From assembly GCA_035079385.1 (NCBI GenBank), contig JAVHKY010000027.1, forward strand, positions 2,170,001-2,234,000: 64,000 nucleotides of DNA. Direction: 5' to 3'. Shown here piece after piece: positions 48,161 to 61,663 of this stretch. The translations under genes were made by a program, and so were the position numbers. The notes under the pieces are model-generated. The model saw only the letters and a list, made by a program, of their open reading frames with translations, had not been told where the DNA came from and ran no database searches. Each line of letters begins with the position of its first letter. The stretch's first letter is position 1. The DNA is from Aspidiotus rigidus (Eukaryota > Arthropoda > Insecta > Hemiptera > Diaspididae).

Positions 48161-48332
48161 TCATACTCCCATTATGGTATCCGTTCTCAATATTTGGCAG
48201 TTCAGTGGCCATAATTTCGAACAAAACGATTGAAAAAAAAATAAGTATAATGAAAACTTTGAAGTGGTCAACCAAAACATAGCTTCGTCGGTCAATTTTG
48301 GCTGATGACATCCGCGGCATTGTGTATTCCAT
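48161..48332 (-). CDS. Secapin-like gene, leader exon with signal peptide
   Basis: In-frame ATGs lie at 48332, 48320 and 48311. From the last, the protein begins MSSAKIDRRSYVLVDHFK, then a 15-17 residue hydrophobic core (VFIILIFFSIVLFEIMA), with cleavage plausible near Ala35. The exon ends with GGG AGT ATG A and a GTAAGT donor (48160-48155), so it leaves in phase 1, matching terminal exons A and B. The ORF continues upstream without a stop to 48494, but those residues look like 5' UTR. It is the only such leader I find, and it lies 5' of both terminal exons. Confidence 0.65.
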
Positions 48333-49542
48333 CGAGGAAAATATTTCGTAATCGTTCGTTCTTAAATAACGACAACCTAGGAGGCTATGAACATCGCCGA
48401 ATGAGAAACGCATACAAATTAATATTTCTGAAGCGTAACGATAATACGGAGGGGCGGAATGTCCAGATGCTGAGCGAAATTGAGTCGAGTACAATTATCT
48501 GTATTTTTGTCATTATTATAAACTATCGAATATTTATTTCATCTCGATAGCTTATCGGCAAGCTGTGGTCTGCTAAAATGACGCAAACTTAAATTTGATA
48601 TCGTCACGTCGATATTCATTTCGAACATTTTCGTAAAGACGAAAGTTGTCATCGCGAATTTCTTTCAGCTGTCGAAATTGCACTCATAAAGTAGATCGAA
48701 TCAAAATCCACATAAATGAATATCCGCATTCATCATCAAAGTTTCTTGGCTAATTGTAACTAGCCGCTTCTTGAGCGTTTTTCAAAACTTAGCATTATTG
48801 AACCAGCAGAGCCTGTTCACTCGGCAGTACAAGCACGTCCCTCTTACACCTGACCTCACGTAAGATAAGTTCTGTCAAAATTTAAATGCAATCAAGTTTT
48901 ATATTATTCATCGACGTTACATGCATACATGGAGCACACGAAATTAGTAGAAGATACGCACGACGAACAATTATGAAAAAATTTTTGGGATGCAAAGTCT
49001 TACGGCTCTATACTTATTAGGATTGCTACATTTTTTTTTATATAATATTTTCCGGCGAATCTTGTTTCTTCGGCTTCGGACTTTTATAGAATTTTTATGA
49101 AAAAAACACCGTGATTTTGCCACAACTGGTGAGAGATGAAAAGGAAAGACAGCAGCTAGAGAGAATAGTTACTTTTTCTCTTTTACGTCCTGTGCCGGAG
49201 ACAGAATGCATCGCACATTGTCTGACCCACTGTATATACTAAGTAGACACAGTAGCGCGTCCCTACCGCACACCGCTTACGCCCGTATCAGGCGGGGGTA
49301 AAATTAAACGGCCAAACTTCCACCAAAGCTAGTAAAGTTTTCTAATTCTCGTTCGCCAGAAATTAAGTCTTCCCCGTACATAGATGGTGTATCGTCGTTC
49401 CGTTGGCACAAATCACTCTCTACTAAAGTGCTGGCGCCTTTCGCTCTCCACCAACAATCGACATCAAAAACAATCAAACGCCTTTTTTGAATTCGAATTC
49501 ACGTTCGGTCTTTTTTTTTCTTTCTCTCTTTTTCTTTTGTAG

Positions 49543-49652
49543 GACTGTGGTACGACGAATGCATGATTAAGAATGGTTACGAGTGTTCCTTGACGAGTAC
49601 GAAACTACGCGTTTCCATAACAGCGAAAGAAGGTGTATATTTGTATTGTTAG
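49543..49652 (+). CDS. Candidate terminal exon of a small Cys-containing protein
   Basis: A long pyrimidine tract ending TTTTCTTTTGTAG precedes an open frame in phase 1 encoding LWYDECMIKNGYECSLTS, then a further 17 residues to a final Cys and TAG (49650-49652). It has three cysteines in 36 residues. I cannot find a donor-bearing upstream exon that obviously joins it, so it may be chance. Confidence 0.2.
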
Positions 49653-50626
49653 GAGGAAATTGAAAAAATTTCAATTTGCAATAAAAATCCGCGCTCTTAT
49701 TGGTATACTGTGTACAGCGTTGAAACGACGATGACGGAGCAACATTTCCGATCAGCATTAAAAAAAGAAAATAATTTTCATTTTCGAAGCAATTTTTATA
49801 CAGGTGATGAACGAAAAACAAGAGAAAAAAACGAGCTGTTGCATCTTTTTCCCGTGTACGCGGTCATAGTCTCTACTTCATTTTTTTGTTCAAGGTGAAA
49901 CGAGAAAAACGATCATCGAAAACTTTCTTTAAAAAAAGGTCTGATTTGACAACTCTTTCAATGGTGCTCCGAGATAATTCTGAAAAGAAATCTCAAATAA
50001 TAAAATTATTTTCAATTATTTTGCTCGCTACAATGACTTGAGAAGCTTTTACTCTTAAGTAAATTCGAAAACGACGCTTTTTATTCATTTATTTGTTAGC
50101 ATTCCTACAAATATTTTGCTTCTTTACTGAGTGTTTTATTTATCCTCGGACAAAACTTCGTTGTCTGGAGCAATACATTCTCTCTTGAACTTGGAAATAT
50201 ATATATGTGGAAGAATGGAACCAAAAGACTCGGGGCACTCGTCTTCACACCATCAAAGTCATTCAACAACGAGATATTGAAAATAAAATTTGACCACAAT
50301 AAGTGATGGGACCCAAAGTTAGAAGATTATAAAGTAAATTTTGGCACATTACCGATTACGTTACAAATAATTAAGTCTTATCATATCTTTTACAGTTTTC
50401 TAATCGAAAGACCTAATAGAGGCCAATTGATTTACCAGAGCGTTCAAAGGATTAATAGATTGTTCCAACCAGTAAATGGTCTTGTACATCCAGCGAATGT
50501 CTTTAATGTTGGTGCCGTCTACTTGCGATTTCGACTATTGAAATCGAGACAACTTTCAACTATACCGAAATGAATTGAAGTAAATGCTAGTCTCCTGACC
50601 AGTTTCGTTGTTCGTAAGCCTACGAT

Positions 50627-50656
50627 ACTTGAACTAACTAGCCAGCGGTTTTTATA
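50627..50656 (-). promoter_or_regulatory. TATA-box core promoter candidate
   Basis: On the minus strand TATAAAAA (50656-50649) sits in a GC-rich setting (GACGCCC before, CCGCTGG after), and about 25 bases downstream there is an initiator-like TTCAAGT near 50629. The spacing is that of a focused RNA polymerase II promoter. The nearest supported gene downstream on this strand is the secapin-like locus (leader ATG 48332), which would need a 5' UTR intron or a 2.3 kb leader. Confidence 0.4.
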
Positions 50657-51034
50657 GGGCGTCGCGAGCTGCAACGACGGTGCGTGCCCGCTCGCCACCG
50701 CGTTCGATACGATCGGTTGGCGATAAGGTGACAATTAGAGAAAGGAGGTGTTTGAGCTATGACTATACTGAAAAAATGCAGGAATTAATGCGTTTTTTCC
50801 TTTAACCAAGAAGTTTCTTGATTATTCCAATACAAACTTTGCTTCGCCACTGTATAGATTAGCAATGCTATCTGCAGGGAGATGCCGCAATTTTCCAAGT
50901 CCATGTTTCATGAATAATAGAAGAGATAGATGAAGTCGTACTCAACCGATGTGAATTGAACATACAACATATTTTACAAGCTTAACCATCACCACTAATT
51001 TGGGAGAATTTTTCGACAACCAGTCACCTGTCCT

Positions 51035-51157
51035 CGCTACATGGAACCTGAATGGAAAATCTATGATGGGTCTACAAAAAAAGACTCAATTACAGAGCGC
51101 GACATATTCGAAGCTATAAACAGCTCAAACCATTCTCAAGGATGCGTAATTAATTGA
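51035..51157 (+). pseudogene. Possible coding relic
   Basis: The frame RYMEPEWKIYDGSTKKDSIT then ERDIFEAINSSNHSQGCVIN ends at TGA. It looks protein-like in composition and extends upstream without a start. I do not recognise it and see no splice partner. Confidence 0.2.
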
Positions 51158-52919
51158 GGACGCCAATCACCTTGGTAATCGAGGCATAGCCTACTTACAC
51201 ACGAGAAAGGAAAGAATTGAAAATTAGCATACAGTGCATCATGGTGTAAGTATTATTCAATTTCGTTCCATTATACTTTTATTGGCTCTTTCATCAGTGA
51301 GAAAAATTGTCTCCATTATTCCATCACATTAATCCATTTTTTCTTTCTTTCACCTATTAGTCATTATGTTGCGAAAAATCCCCGCTTTTTCGCTCTCGCT
51401 TCGCCTTTTTAAAATTATCAACTCGAAGACATTTTTTTTGTTATACTATATTGTAGAAAATAGGTGAAATTACTTAATTTTCTTTTATTAATGCTGACGT
51501 ATTTTCATTCTTTTGCGTCATTTTACAATACAACGGTGATCTTTATCAATATAGCAGATGACAAGAATTATATAGTATCTACTTTTTCCCTTTTTTTCTC
51601 ATCTTTCTCTCGCTGCAGAAAATTGTGGTAAAAATTAAATTAAGTGTTGTTCATTTTTTCTCTTATTGGTTGGCAAGTCAAGAACAACGAAGAACCAGAA
51701 AAGTGGTTCCAAGAAAACGGAAACAATGAATGAAAAATGTTTATTTTTATTTGATTAAACGTAAGGAACTATACGTACGAGTAACGATAAAAAATTAAGA
51801 AATCTTATTCTACTCTCCGTTGCTATCGCCATGCTGCATGTTCTCCGCGAGGCGAGGTCGTCGAATTTTAATCAGATTTAAAACTCATTTCGTATTCGTT
51901 TCCTGTTATAATATTGTGTTATTGAAAGTAAAGAGAAAAGAAAAGAAATATCTTGGAGTTGAAGTTGAGCTGAAACAATGTACAGTGGTACTTCTGAAAC
52001 AAATTTTTCAACAAAATTCAAAGCGCAATATCTGCAGACGAATAACGAATACTCTCAAGCATGATTTTACAATTATTACACAACGAAAACAAAGAAAAAT
52101 TGTTCGACCGTATGAAAGAGAGTATACAATTCTAGAGTTTTTTCGACGCTGAATACAATGCCCATTACGGTTTTCCGAAATAGGTTTTGGTTCTGGCGGT
52201 TTGTTGCGACGCGTAGTATATCTTTTCGCGCTCGCGGAATGCTGTACCACGGAAAGGTACGTTACGCGTGTCGCAACAAATCCCGGAAAGCAGACGTGAT
52301 CATTGCACGATAACCAAAGCTAATTTCAAAAAACCGTAAAACCACAGCGCATTAAATTTAGGGTCAGAAATACTTATAGAATCGTATATTTGTGTTCATG
52401 CGATCGGAAACTTATTTTTTTTTGTTGCGTATTATAGGACGAAAGACACGCTAATACATTGTTTTTCGATTTATACAAGACTCATGAGCCATAGATAGTA
52501 GTAACGACGAGAAAAAATTTCCATCAATAAACAAAATCGTCCTGATGTTCCTAAGAAGAACCCAATCGTCTCTTACAAACTAGTGTACCCGATGCGGGGT
52601 TAGTTATAATTCATTATAATTCAGAACGTGCATCACTTTTGCCTATCCCGATCGACGAATCAATTTTCTTATACAGGGCATCTATACGTAGTCAACCGGT
52701 TCATAAATAAATTTTGAAAGAATTTTTGACTTCTATCCCAATAAAACAAAGATTTGAAAAGATTTCGAATTCTGATAACGACGTCAAAGTCATCAAAAAG
52801 ACTGAAGAAAATTATCCGGATAATAAAAGTTACGTTAGCTAATTCGCCGAAAAGACTTGGGAAAAAGAGGAAGAAGGCTTGAATAATTATTGACTCGATG
52901 AAATGTTGAACTGGAAAAT

Positions 52920-53860
52920 AAATTTTCTGGTGTAGCCAAATCAGCGAGTGAGCCCCCTCCTTTTGGTTTAGTTCAAGTCTTGTACACAGTATTTTAAATT
53001 ACAGGGGCTCACACGCTCTGTTCAAACCTACCATAGCAGCCTAGTATAATGAAGTCTGAAGGCCAAAACTTTTCTAAGTCTCTAAAGTAGGTCATAGTTT
53101 GGGCCTAGTTTGTAGCTAGTATAGCCTAATATACTGATGCTAAGACTGGGAAACTTGAACATACTAATGAAAGATACCTGTACAGGCACAGGCAACTTGA
53201 CGTAAATAATCCTACTTTTAATTACCCGTTTGTACTGTTTTCAAACTTTTGGAAAATAAACGAGGGTGAGCTCTTTTTCTTAAAACCACAATCGTTAACT
53301 TCCTTGCTTCTCACGTTGACCTTCTCCAGCTAAAGTATCGCAATTTTCCTTCCTTTCAAGCAGGAGACACACAAAACCACGTTAGTTGGCTTTACCTGTC
53401 CAAACATCTGGAAGAACCTTCACACTACCACTTTATCTGAGGTTAGCCGGCCCCAGTACCGGATTTGTGATTCAGCGGTATCCCACCTGTCTATCGACAC
53501 CTGCCTCCTAGCCGACAGCAATGACCTGGACCCGTCGGCCCGTATTCTGTTCCATGTCTGGGCACCCTCTGGAGCCAGCACCAGAGAGTCTCGTCCTTTG
53601 GCATCAGCACCGCGAGGATACCGGTGTCCACCATCCCACCAAGAACCGTTCCAAAGAACACCATCGAAAGATTTCACTCAGGTAATGTCACCATTCTGAA
53701 GAAGATCACAGACTTCCTCCGGTAACTATCACCCTCTCTGGAAAATCCCGCAGTTCAAACTCGATGTACAGGTGCGTACATTACCCTCGAACAGGGGCCA
53801 ACTCGGACTCGCGGATTTCCATTACAGAAATGGGAATGAGGTGCCGGTAAAGACATTAAA
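52920..53860. repeat. GC-richer inserted block, probable old mobile element
   Basis: The part 53420-53680 is far more GC-rich than the rest of the window and has an 85-codon minus frame (GDGHRYPRG-like start, LLSARRQVSIDRWDTAESQI). The part 53030-53170 resembles the repeat at 30.59 kb. The composition jump suggests an insertion; the class is not identified. Confidence 0.4.
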
Positions 53861-53864
53861 AATT

Positions 53865-56800
53865 TCAAAATTAGGCACCGAGACTTTTTTTTCGGTGGCC
53901 TTTGAATTTTTCATACCTCCGCGAGGTCGAGAATGTTGTGATCAAGTTTTGCATTTTTTCTTCCCTCTCCTTTTCAGGGAATGAAATAAATAACTTGGAT
54001 ACGCGATAAGAACAACGAAATTTTTTCTTGTATCCCATTCCATACGGTGGAGTGACTTCTATAACTATCCGCTCAAATTCTTGTCGGAAAGTGTCGGAAA
54101 ACTCGGACATGGAAGGTGTAACCTGAGTCTGAGATAAATAGAATATTATTTCGAACATCGCGTCGCATCTGAACAGACTCGAGTGGATTGCGACGTGGTG
54201 GTATAAAAGTAAAAAATCATAATGTCGCGTCGTACGAAAAACCATTGTGTAGAAGTGAAAAAACGCTACGGAAAACCACTTCCTCTTTTCTCATACTGTG
54301 TGTATTTAAAGGAAAAATACCCGGAAGAGTGTGTTTTATTGCTTGTAAAACGAAAAAAATAAATAAATAAAATAACATCGTTTGGCAAAAGAGAGAAGAA
54401 AAAAAAAAGACGTAAGAAACGAGAGAGAGAAGGGTGAAAGAAAGAAGAAAAAATATTAGAACGATTTACGTGTACATATTATGGGAAGGCGATGAGATAG
54501 ATCTTCCTGCTAATCTAATACGTATGCACTACTCCAATGTGTATACGTGTAACTTGCTTGCCTGCTTTAATTCCTCTTCTTTGTTCCTCGTCTCGACTAT
54601 TCGCTATTTTACGACAGATATGATAATTTCCTCAGCGAATATTTACACCTAGTCGTATTATAAATAACTTAAATTTCAACGACTTTAACCCGACGATTTT
54701 TTCCCCGTCCCTTTCTTTATTATTTACATTATCGAGAACGCTGTTTTGTGCTGTACATACTTTTATTTTACTTCGTTTCGCTTCTTTTAGTGCACACAGT
54801 CTCTCCCTCTAAGAGCGGGTATCGTAGGTTTGTCTACCGGTGGTGGGTCGTATTGCGAAGTTCTTTTTTTTCCTGTTGTTTTACGACCCGCTCAAAATGT
54901 CTCTACAGAAAAGCAATAATCGCTTATTTGATCGAATGTTTCCCTTACGGCCAACTTTACCGTATCTCGATGATTGTTTTAAAGATTAGTATCGTTATAA
55001 TCATCGTCGCCGTCATCGTCGCGCCACAATATTTCTACTTCGACACTTCTTCCATTACGAAGGGAAGAAATTCTGGTACAAACGAATAAAACGTTCTCGT
55101 ATTTCGAGATTCACGTCTTTCAAAAACGTGCGATCATAAATTAGTGGATCATAAATAAGGATTAAACTAGATTTTTTCAAACTATTTATGTACTAAACAA
55201 CATTGCCCTGTGCTCTCGACTGGAAGGTAAAGAATGGATTTTTTAAATCATACGTTGTATTTTGCATTCTTTGTTTTGGTAGAGGACGGAAAATTCAATC
55301 AGAGAGACAGGAAGCCTTGAATTTTCGGAGGCAACTTCTTTCGTATGGAAAATATTTTCCTCCACTTTGCGAACTCGTCAGCGACACTTAATTTGTAACC
55401 ACCCAATCCTTTGCTTCCTTCTGATTTGCACAGAAAGTTACGTGAGTGGAGAAACTCTTACTCTCGAATACTGTCGATATCCGCGAAATGCTAAAAGAAA
55501 GTTTATGGTATACGGTGTTCAAGTTGCACTCGTCATCTTATTGGAGCATATCAAAACTCCAGCGTATGAATCTTTCCTTGGCAAAAATAAAATAACAACG
55601 TGAACGTTGAACAACTCGAGTTTCGCGTAAGAAGTTCACTACCGACGTCTTTCAAAACAAATTACTTATTTTGCGAAAGTTGTCGATACATTAGCGTAAA
55701 ATCAATTCCATCATTCGTGAAATCGTATAAGAAACTTTACTTTTCCGCTTCCTTCTAGGCTATACGAACAATTTGAAGTAATTTCTAGAAGTCGGAAAGC
55801 AGTACTCACTCAAAAATGAGGCGCATGATTTCGGGTACATTCAGAGAACACCCAATGACTGGATAACTACTATTCATATCGTTTCAAATACCATAATTTG
55901 AGAAAGATAAGGCGGTCAGTTTTGTTGGCTAACATTCAAAATGATTCAATTCCACTTGCGCAACGATAACAACTATTTTCATTCAGTTTGCTTGGAATAT
56001 GATCGAAAATCTCATTTTCAGAACACGGATAATTTGTTGGAAAGATATCATTTCACTCTTCATTGCAATGTTTTCTAAGCAATAACTTTGATGTCACCGC
56101 TTGCGTTGAGGTTCGAACTCTTGCGCTAAGTTTTCTTTTAGTCTACTGTTGGATTCCTTTCGAGGTCTCACTTTCTCTTGTATCTGGCTATTAATTGCTA
56201 ATTCTTTTCACCACTGACACGTTGTTTTGGGTTGCTTTATTCATTTTAGGAACGTAAATTTTTCGCATTAATTTGTTTCTACGTTTTCACACAGATAGAC
56301 CGATTCGCAATATTTTCCAATTTACCACTTTGACATCTGCGGTTCCTTTTGCCATCTTTTCGGAAGATTGTCGGTGTTATGTTTCGGTGAAAGTCATTAG
56401 CTTCTCCTGATTCCAATTTTCGTACACCAAGATTATTGGATGTTATTTCGCAGCGCCATCGAATTTATCCGAATGGAATTATTATAATTAAAATCTAGAG
56501 AGATTAAAAGACGGTAGTTCTGCATAGCCAGACATGAAAAGAGGATAAATTGTGGGAAAGGTAGTATGGAGGCGAGACAGGCAAGAATGGGCGGAACGTT
56601 GATAGGAAGAAGTTCATTGAGTTCATTGAAGGTCTCTTATCCCCGTGGAAGGCTCCAAGCGGCAAGGATTGTGGGATGGTAGGAATTTTATAAAATCATT
56701 TGCGTGGATATCTGAAGGAGAAGAAGATGACAAATGTTCCATAGCGTCGTGTAGATGTTTAGATTGATCTGTTGGGTTGGCTGAGTAGAAGATATTTGCA

Positions 56801-59800
56801 TAATACACATAATAAGGGGTAATTCATATATATGTAGTTCATAACTTTGGTCAATATAACCCCTTATAAACTAACCTAACAGCTAATATAAATTGTATAG
56901 ATTTAAGTTAGTTGTAAAACCGAAGATAATCCAAATAATAATAAACATCACTCAAAGTATCTTTCATCTTTCTTATATATTTTTTTTCTGTCTTTTGTCT
57001 GAAAGAACACTCATCGTCTCTTTAGATGAATTCCTAATTACATACAATAATTCTCTTACGTACATGCTACATAATTTTCATTCTTCTCGTTGTATTTTCG
57101 CGAAGATAAATCAAGTATTGTGACTGAATATCAATACAAAATCAATCTTGTAACGCGTATTATAGTTTCTTTCAGCGTAGTATTATTACAGAAGTGTAAA
57201 ATTCGAAGAACGTATTTCGAGAGACAGGACGACGATGATGACTGCGGAAGAAAATAAAACTGAGGGAATGAGAAAGAAAAAGGTGGAGAAGGAAATAGAA
57301 AACGAGAGAGATGAAAGAAAACAAATTTATCTTTCATATCGTAATTATTATCGATGTTTCGTCGACAGGATACCGACCGATTGCTCGTTTATTCCGTACA
57401 CGTAATTCGTGTAAAAAATATGGGTATTTTGTAAAGCAGATAGAGGGATAGCATAGATAGATAGATAGCTAGACAGATGAAGCAGACACAGCGCATCTCG
57501 TTCAATCTAGAATATACTCTTCGACAAACCGTTATCGAATATTATGCTCGGTATGAGCCATTGACTCTGGTAAACCATTGATGAGAATTTTTGTCTCTCT
57601 ACGTTCTTCCTTCGCGCGTCCGTACACATATTGTACTGACTGAGTGTTATTTAAGCGACCTGTTCACTTCTGTTTTAGTGCGGAATGAAGTACGTTTAAT
57701 ACGACAATTACTGTACAAAAAAGACGGAGCCCACCGAATTAGCGTTGGACGTTAGGAATCTCCCTAAAAATCTATTTCTAACAATATTTGTTGCGAAACG
57801 ATATTCATCCAAAAATTTGATATTTGCAGGGAGAGATCAGGAGAACGATATTCGCTCAGATACCTGCAGACGTTATTCGTCGAACCTATTCCAATGATAT
57901 TCGTTAGAGGACGATATTCATCCAGAGATGCGATATTCGCCAAAGACAGAAAACTACGGGTTTCGTAACAATAGTGAGTTTCTGTATGCCATACACCTGA
58001 TTTTATAGGCTGAATCCTCCAGTTTTGATTGGCGGCCAGTAATATTCGTAACGCTTCTTTCAAAAATAATTAACGCGGTATTAGTATTGCGCATTGCGGA
58101 AAAAATTATTTGAAACAGGAATTACTCGTTTCTACGGGCAGTTATAACGTGTTACTTTAGACAGACACTCGTACTTCACAACAAAATGAAAAGTATAAAC
58201 GCGTCGAAATAAGTTGAGAGAAACGTCCACCACTGGGTAACGTAAGTTTGAAACCACCGCGCCGCGCCGTACTGAGGTAGCACGTTGCCAATGATGTGAT
58301 GGTCGGCGTATTTACGGCGAATTGAATATGCAATTCGACGAACGTGACGACTCGAACGCAACGTTACATCGTATTCTAATACTGTTGTAATAAATACGTA
58401 CGGTATAACGTAGTGATTTGAACGGGAGTCAGTAGCACGATCACAAACAGCAACGCACCGAGACTGAAGCTTAGAATGATTGTAGTAAGATTGTGCATAT
58501 ACTCGTAGTAGGCTCACGTGCACAACTCCAAGTACGTGATGATACGATGGTCGCGCGCTTCAGACTGCAAAATTAGGCTTCCGCGTTGTACGTTTATTCT
58601 CTTATATACAGCCACGTACGTGTTCAAGATATAGCAGATACATTGTATCTGACCAAGAAATGCTTTTGTAATGAAAACTTACGACAAAAATGTAACTTTT
58701 CATTTCACGCCTTTGGCGTATGTCGTCGTTTCGTGCGATAGAGCTACGAAAAACATTTCAATGACACACCATGTCGCGTGTGTTCGCCAACTATTTTCTA
58801 TTCCACTTCCCCACCAAATCGTGACCGAAAAAGCCACGGCTCGCCAATTTCAAGTAGGATATTACAAGTTTCTCACGCGAAATTACCGAAGCAAAAAAAG
58901 AAGAAGGAAAAATATTACATAGGCACGATAGCCCATATCACAAACGAAAACGTCTATAAAAGTAGTTCTTCACTATACTTTGAAAATGAGAAGGACATTT
59001 GGCATGTGTATCATTAGATAATATGAGAACGTGAATTTGACAATGTTTGCGTTAGAGTAAGAACAGATATGTGTACCAAATTCTCGCAGAGAATGAGCAA
59101 AGCGATGTTCAATGGTTCGACATTTGCACGACATCTATACAAAAGGGCTAATTCTCCAACAAGACAACGATGTACGCAGTGAAACACTATTGTATCGCTT
59201 AGCGAATGACGAGGCAATAAAAACGATTAAAAAGGGGCAATGATGACGCAGTTATTACCCATCGAGGGTTATCGTAACCATTATGTACAAGTAAATCCAT
59301 ACTTGATGTCAATTTTCAATTCATAGAGTACGAGTAGACGAGGTCGTCACTATACACAATAATAACAATCAATAATAAGAGTAATTTGGCGGAAAATTAA
59401 ACGCGAGAATATTGTATCAAAAGGAGACATTTTATCGTCACAGCAGAATAGGAAAAATTCATAACACTTTTTACAACAAAAAAGAATGAATGTTTAACGT
59501 GTTTGAAGGTGTGTTACGCACTTACTGCACGTCACAAATCAGAAAATGACCAGCAATTTTTACAAACGTCGCCATCAAGAACCTGTCTGTCAAAAAATTT
59601 TTTGAATTACTTTCAGGATCCAGTCAATAAGGGATTCTGCATTGTGAACTGTATTATTTTATCTTCCGTAAAACAGTGATGAACAAGCAGGTTGTCTTGG
59701 GGGAAAACAACTTATATTAAGTAGCCTCGAGATCAATGAGCGACCATTTGCAAAAAAGGATATGAAGAGAAGAAGTTTTGATAATTTCACACATTGAAAT

Positions 59801-60200
59801 TACATTGTGTGGGTCGTACATACTCGTAATACTGCACATCTTGCAGTTATTTGTCAGACGCTTTAGGAAATTGTTTCAGTGCACACACATTTTGCGATTG
59901 CAGAAGGCTTTTCTCTAACTGCTACGTCAGTACCACTTGACCAGAAGAAGGAAACAAACCATCCAGCTGTGGACAAGAAGCCTTGACTCATTCGTCAGTA
60001 CTTAATTTCGTTTCTTCTGTTTTAAGAAAACATTATCTTGTTGGCAGTCGTTTGTCTAGCAATAGTTTAATTTGTTGTGGTACTTTTCTTTGATTAAAGC
60101 TGGAAAAACCAAAGAAGAAAAATCCATCTACAGATATAGCCCAATCCTATAGAAATTTTGAGAGAATCCTCGCGAGTATAAAACAGCAGGAATCAAGGAC
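53865..60200. other. Gene-poor stretch
   Basis: Short frames on both strands, none with a recognisable domain. The minus frame at 58523-58176 is 115 codons and CpG-rich but lacks splice or domain support. A small ATG frame at about 59991-59863 (minus; MSQGFLSTAGWFVSFFWSSG start) is similarly unsupported. A GATA repeat (about 57455-57470) is the only simple repeat of note. Confidence 0.4.
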
Positions 60201-60206
60201 ATTTTC

Positions 60207-60493
60207 TCAATAATAAAGAGAAACAGCAATGGCTATATGGGAGAGAAAGATTTTAACAACTGGTTGTTGAAGTTTACGATAAGGGAGTGTGTCAAAATGA
60301 AGGAGCAGAAGAGATCCGAAGCAAATGGTAATGACAAATAGAGCTTGTGATTGGGAAAATATCGCGATAAAGAGAGTTATTATATCAACCAACAAATCAG
60401 ACAGAATATACACCAGTTTAACAGCGACGTTATTTATAGATCTTGTCAAAGGTGCTAGCTGGTTGGCCTTTACACTTCGATCATTTTTTTCAG
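60207..60493 (-). CDS. Putative small membrane protein or exon
   Basis: After TTGTTTGTTTCCTGGTTCCAG, a usable acceptor, an ATG at about 60495 opens a frame of about 95 residues: MAEKNDRSVKANQLAPL, then two to three hydrophobic stretches (LVYILSDLLVDIITLFIAIF; LFVITICFGSLLLLHF; IFLSHIAIAVSLYY). The N-terminus is hydrophilic. It reads like a transmembrane protein, but AT-rich minus-strand frames often look hydrophobic by chance. No family recognised. It lies about 1.2 kb downstream of the leader exon at 61.7 kb on the same strand. Confidence 0.25.
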
Positions 60494-61663
60494 CCATTGA
60501 TCTGGAACCAGGAAACAAACAATCGTCACAAAACTGATAAATATTCTCAAAACGTGATACGAGTTAAGCATTGTGGATCATCTCTGAACAGAATTAAAGA
60601 ACTCTCACACTTGATGTTTTAAAATACATAATACGTATTAATAAGTTCTTGGAACACAGTCAGAAAAAAGTAAACGAAGCATAGAAGCCAATCAGCTAAC
60701 AGCATTTTGTAATATCTAGCGATATTTTTAATCGGTAACGTCACACTAAATTAGTTTGGATAAAAATACGAGAAAAATGAAGCTGAAGGAACAAAAAATT
60801 CTCCAACAACATATTGTATTTTGAAATTAACACAGGCTACGAAGAACCAACAGAAACACGGACCAACGGAACCCTGTGATTTGAAGAGGAAAGGGTGGCG
60901 AGAAGTCTGATGATATAAGGTAACTCTCGAAAGCGTAAATCGAACATGGGACTCAATAAAGTTGCGATAACTATATTTCTTTTCTCACACTTCGCTTACT
61001 TCATATAAGTTTAATTCGCGAGATGAGACTTCAAAACTTTTTACAACTTTGGAACCTTCAAATGAACATCACATTTTTTTATTGATAAAATGAACTTGAA
61101 CTGAAAACTTCTCTATTTTTTTCGGTATCCTTACAGCTATTTATATTTCGTGAAAGTTTTTCGTTTTTCAAAATCTGATTTTCAACGTTGGGAGTTTCTG
61201 GAAATTACACTTTCATTAAGACAGATAGAAAAAATTTTGCGTGCGTAAGCCCACTTCTGGTCAGAGGAAAACGAGCTTGAATTGCGGCGCGGCTATATTA
61301 TTAATAATAATTTAATTTCGCCATCAGCGATACAAAAGTGGATATTACACTATACAGTTATTTCGTACGTACATGTAAGACAAGATCGTACAATATTTCG
61401 AAAACATAGTTGTCTACATGGGGTTAAGAAGACACTTCATACTATAATGAGAAAATTTCAGCTCTGTTTAAGGTTCGTAGAACATTTATACCCGGCAAAC
61501 AATTTCGCACTTAAACAACCGCGAATATTCGGCAGATGTTGAAGCGAAAATAACGGCACGCGTGCAACTTGGACGACGACGTAGACAAAGCGAATTAAGG
61601 AACATTCGCTTCGAGTACACACAACAATGTGAAAAAGAAACGACGCTCAGCTCATTTACTTAC

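Noticed and set aside
54748..55089. 113-codon plus-strand frame with hydrophobic ends
   Set aside because: It could suggest a membrane protein, but I see no start context, splice sites or family resemblance.
56098..56120. GGTTCGAACTC resembling a Pol III B box
   Set aside because: No A box or tRNA-like fold upstream at the required distance.
58176..58523. 115-codon minus-strand frame
   Set aside because: Longest in its area but without a recognisable motif; residues (Arg, Tyr, Val, His) reflect CpG- and TA-rich DNA.
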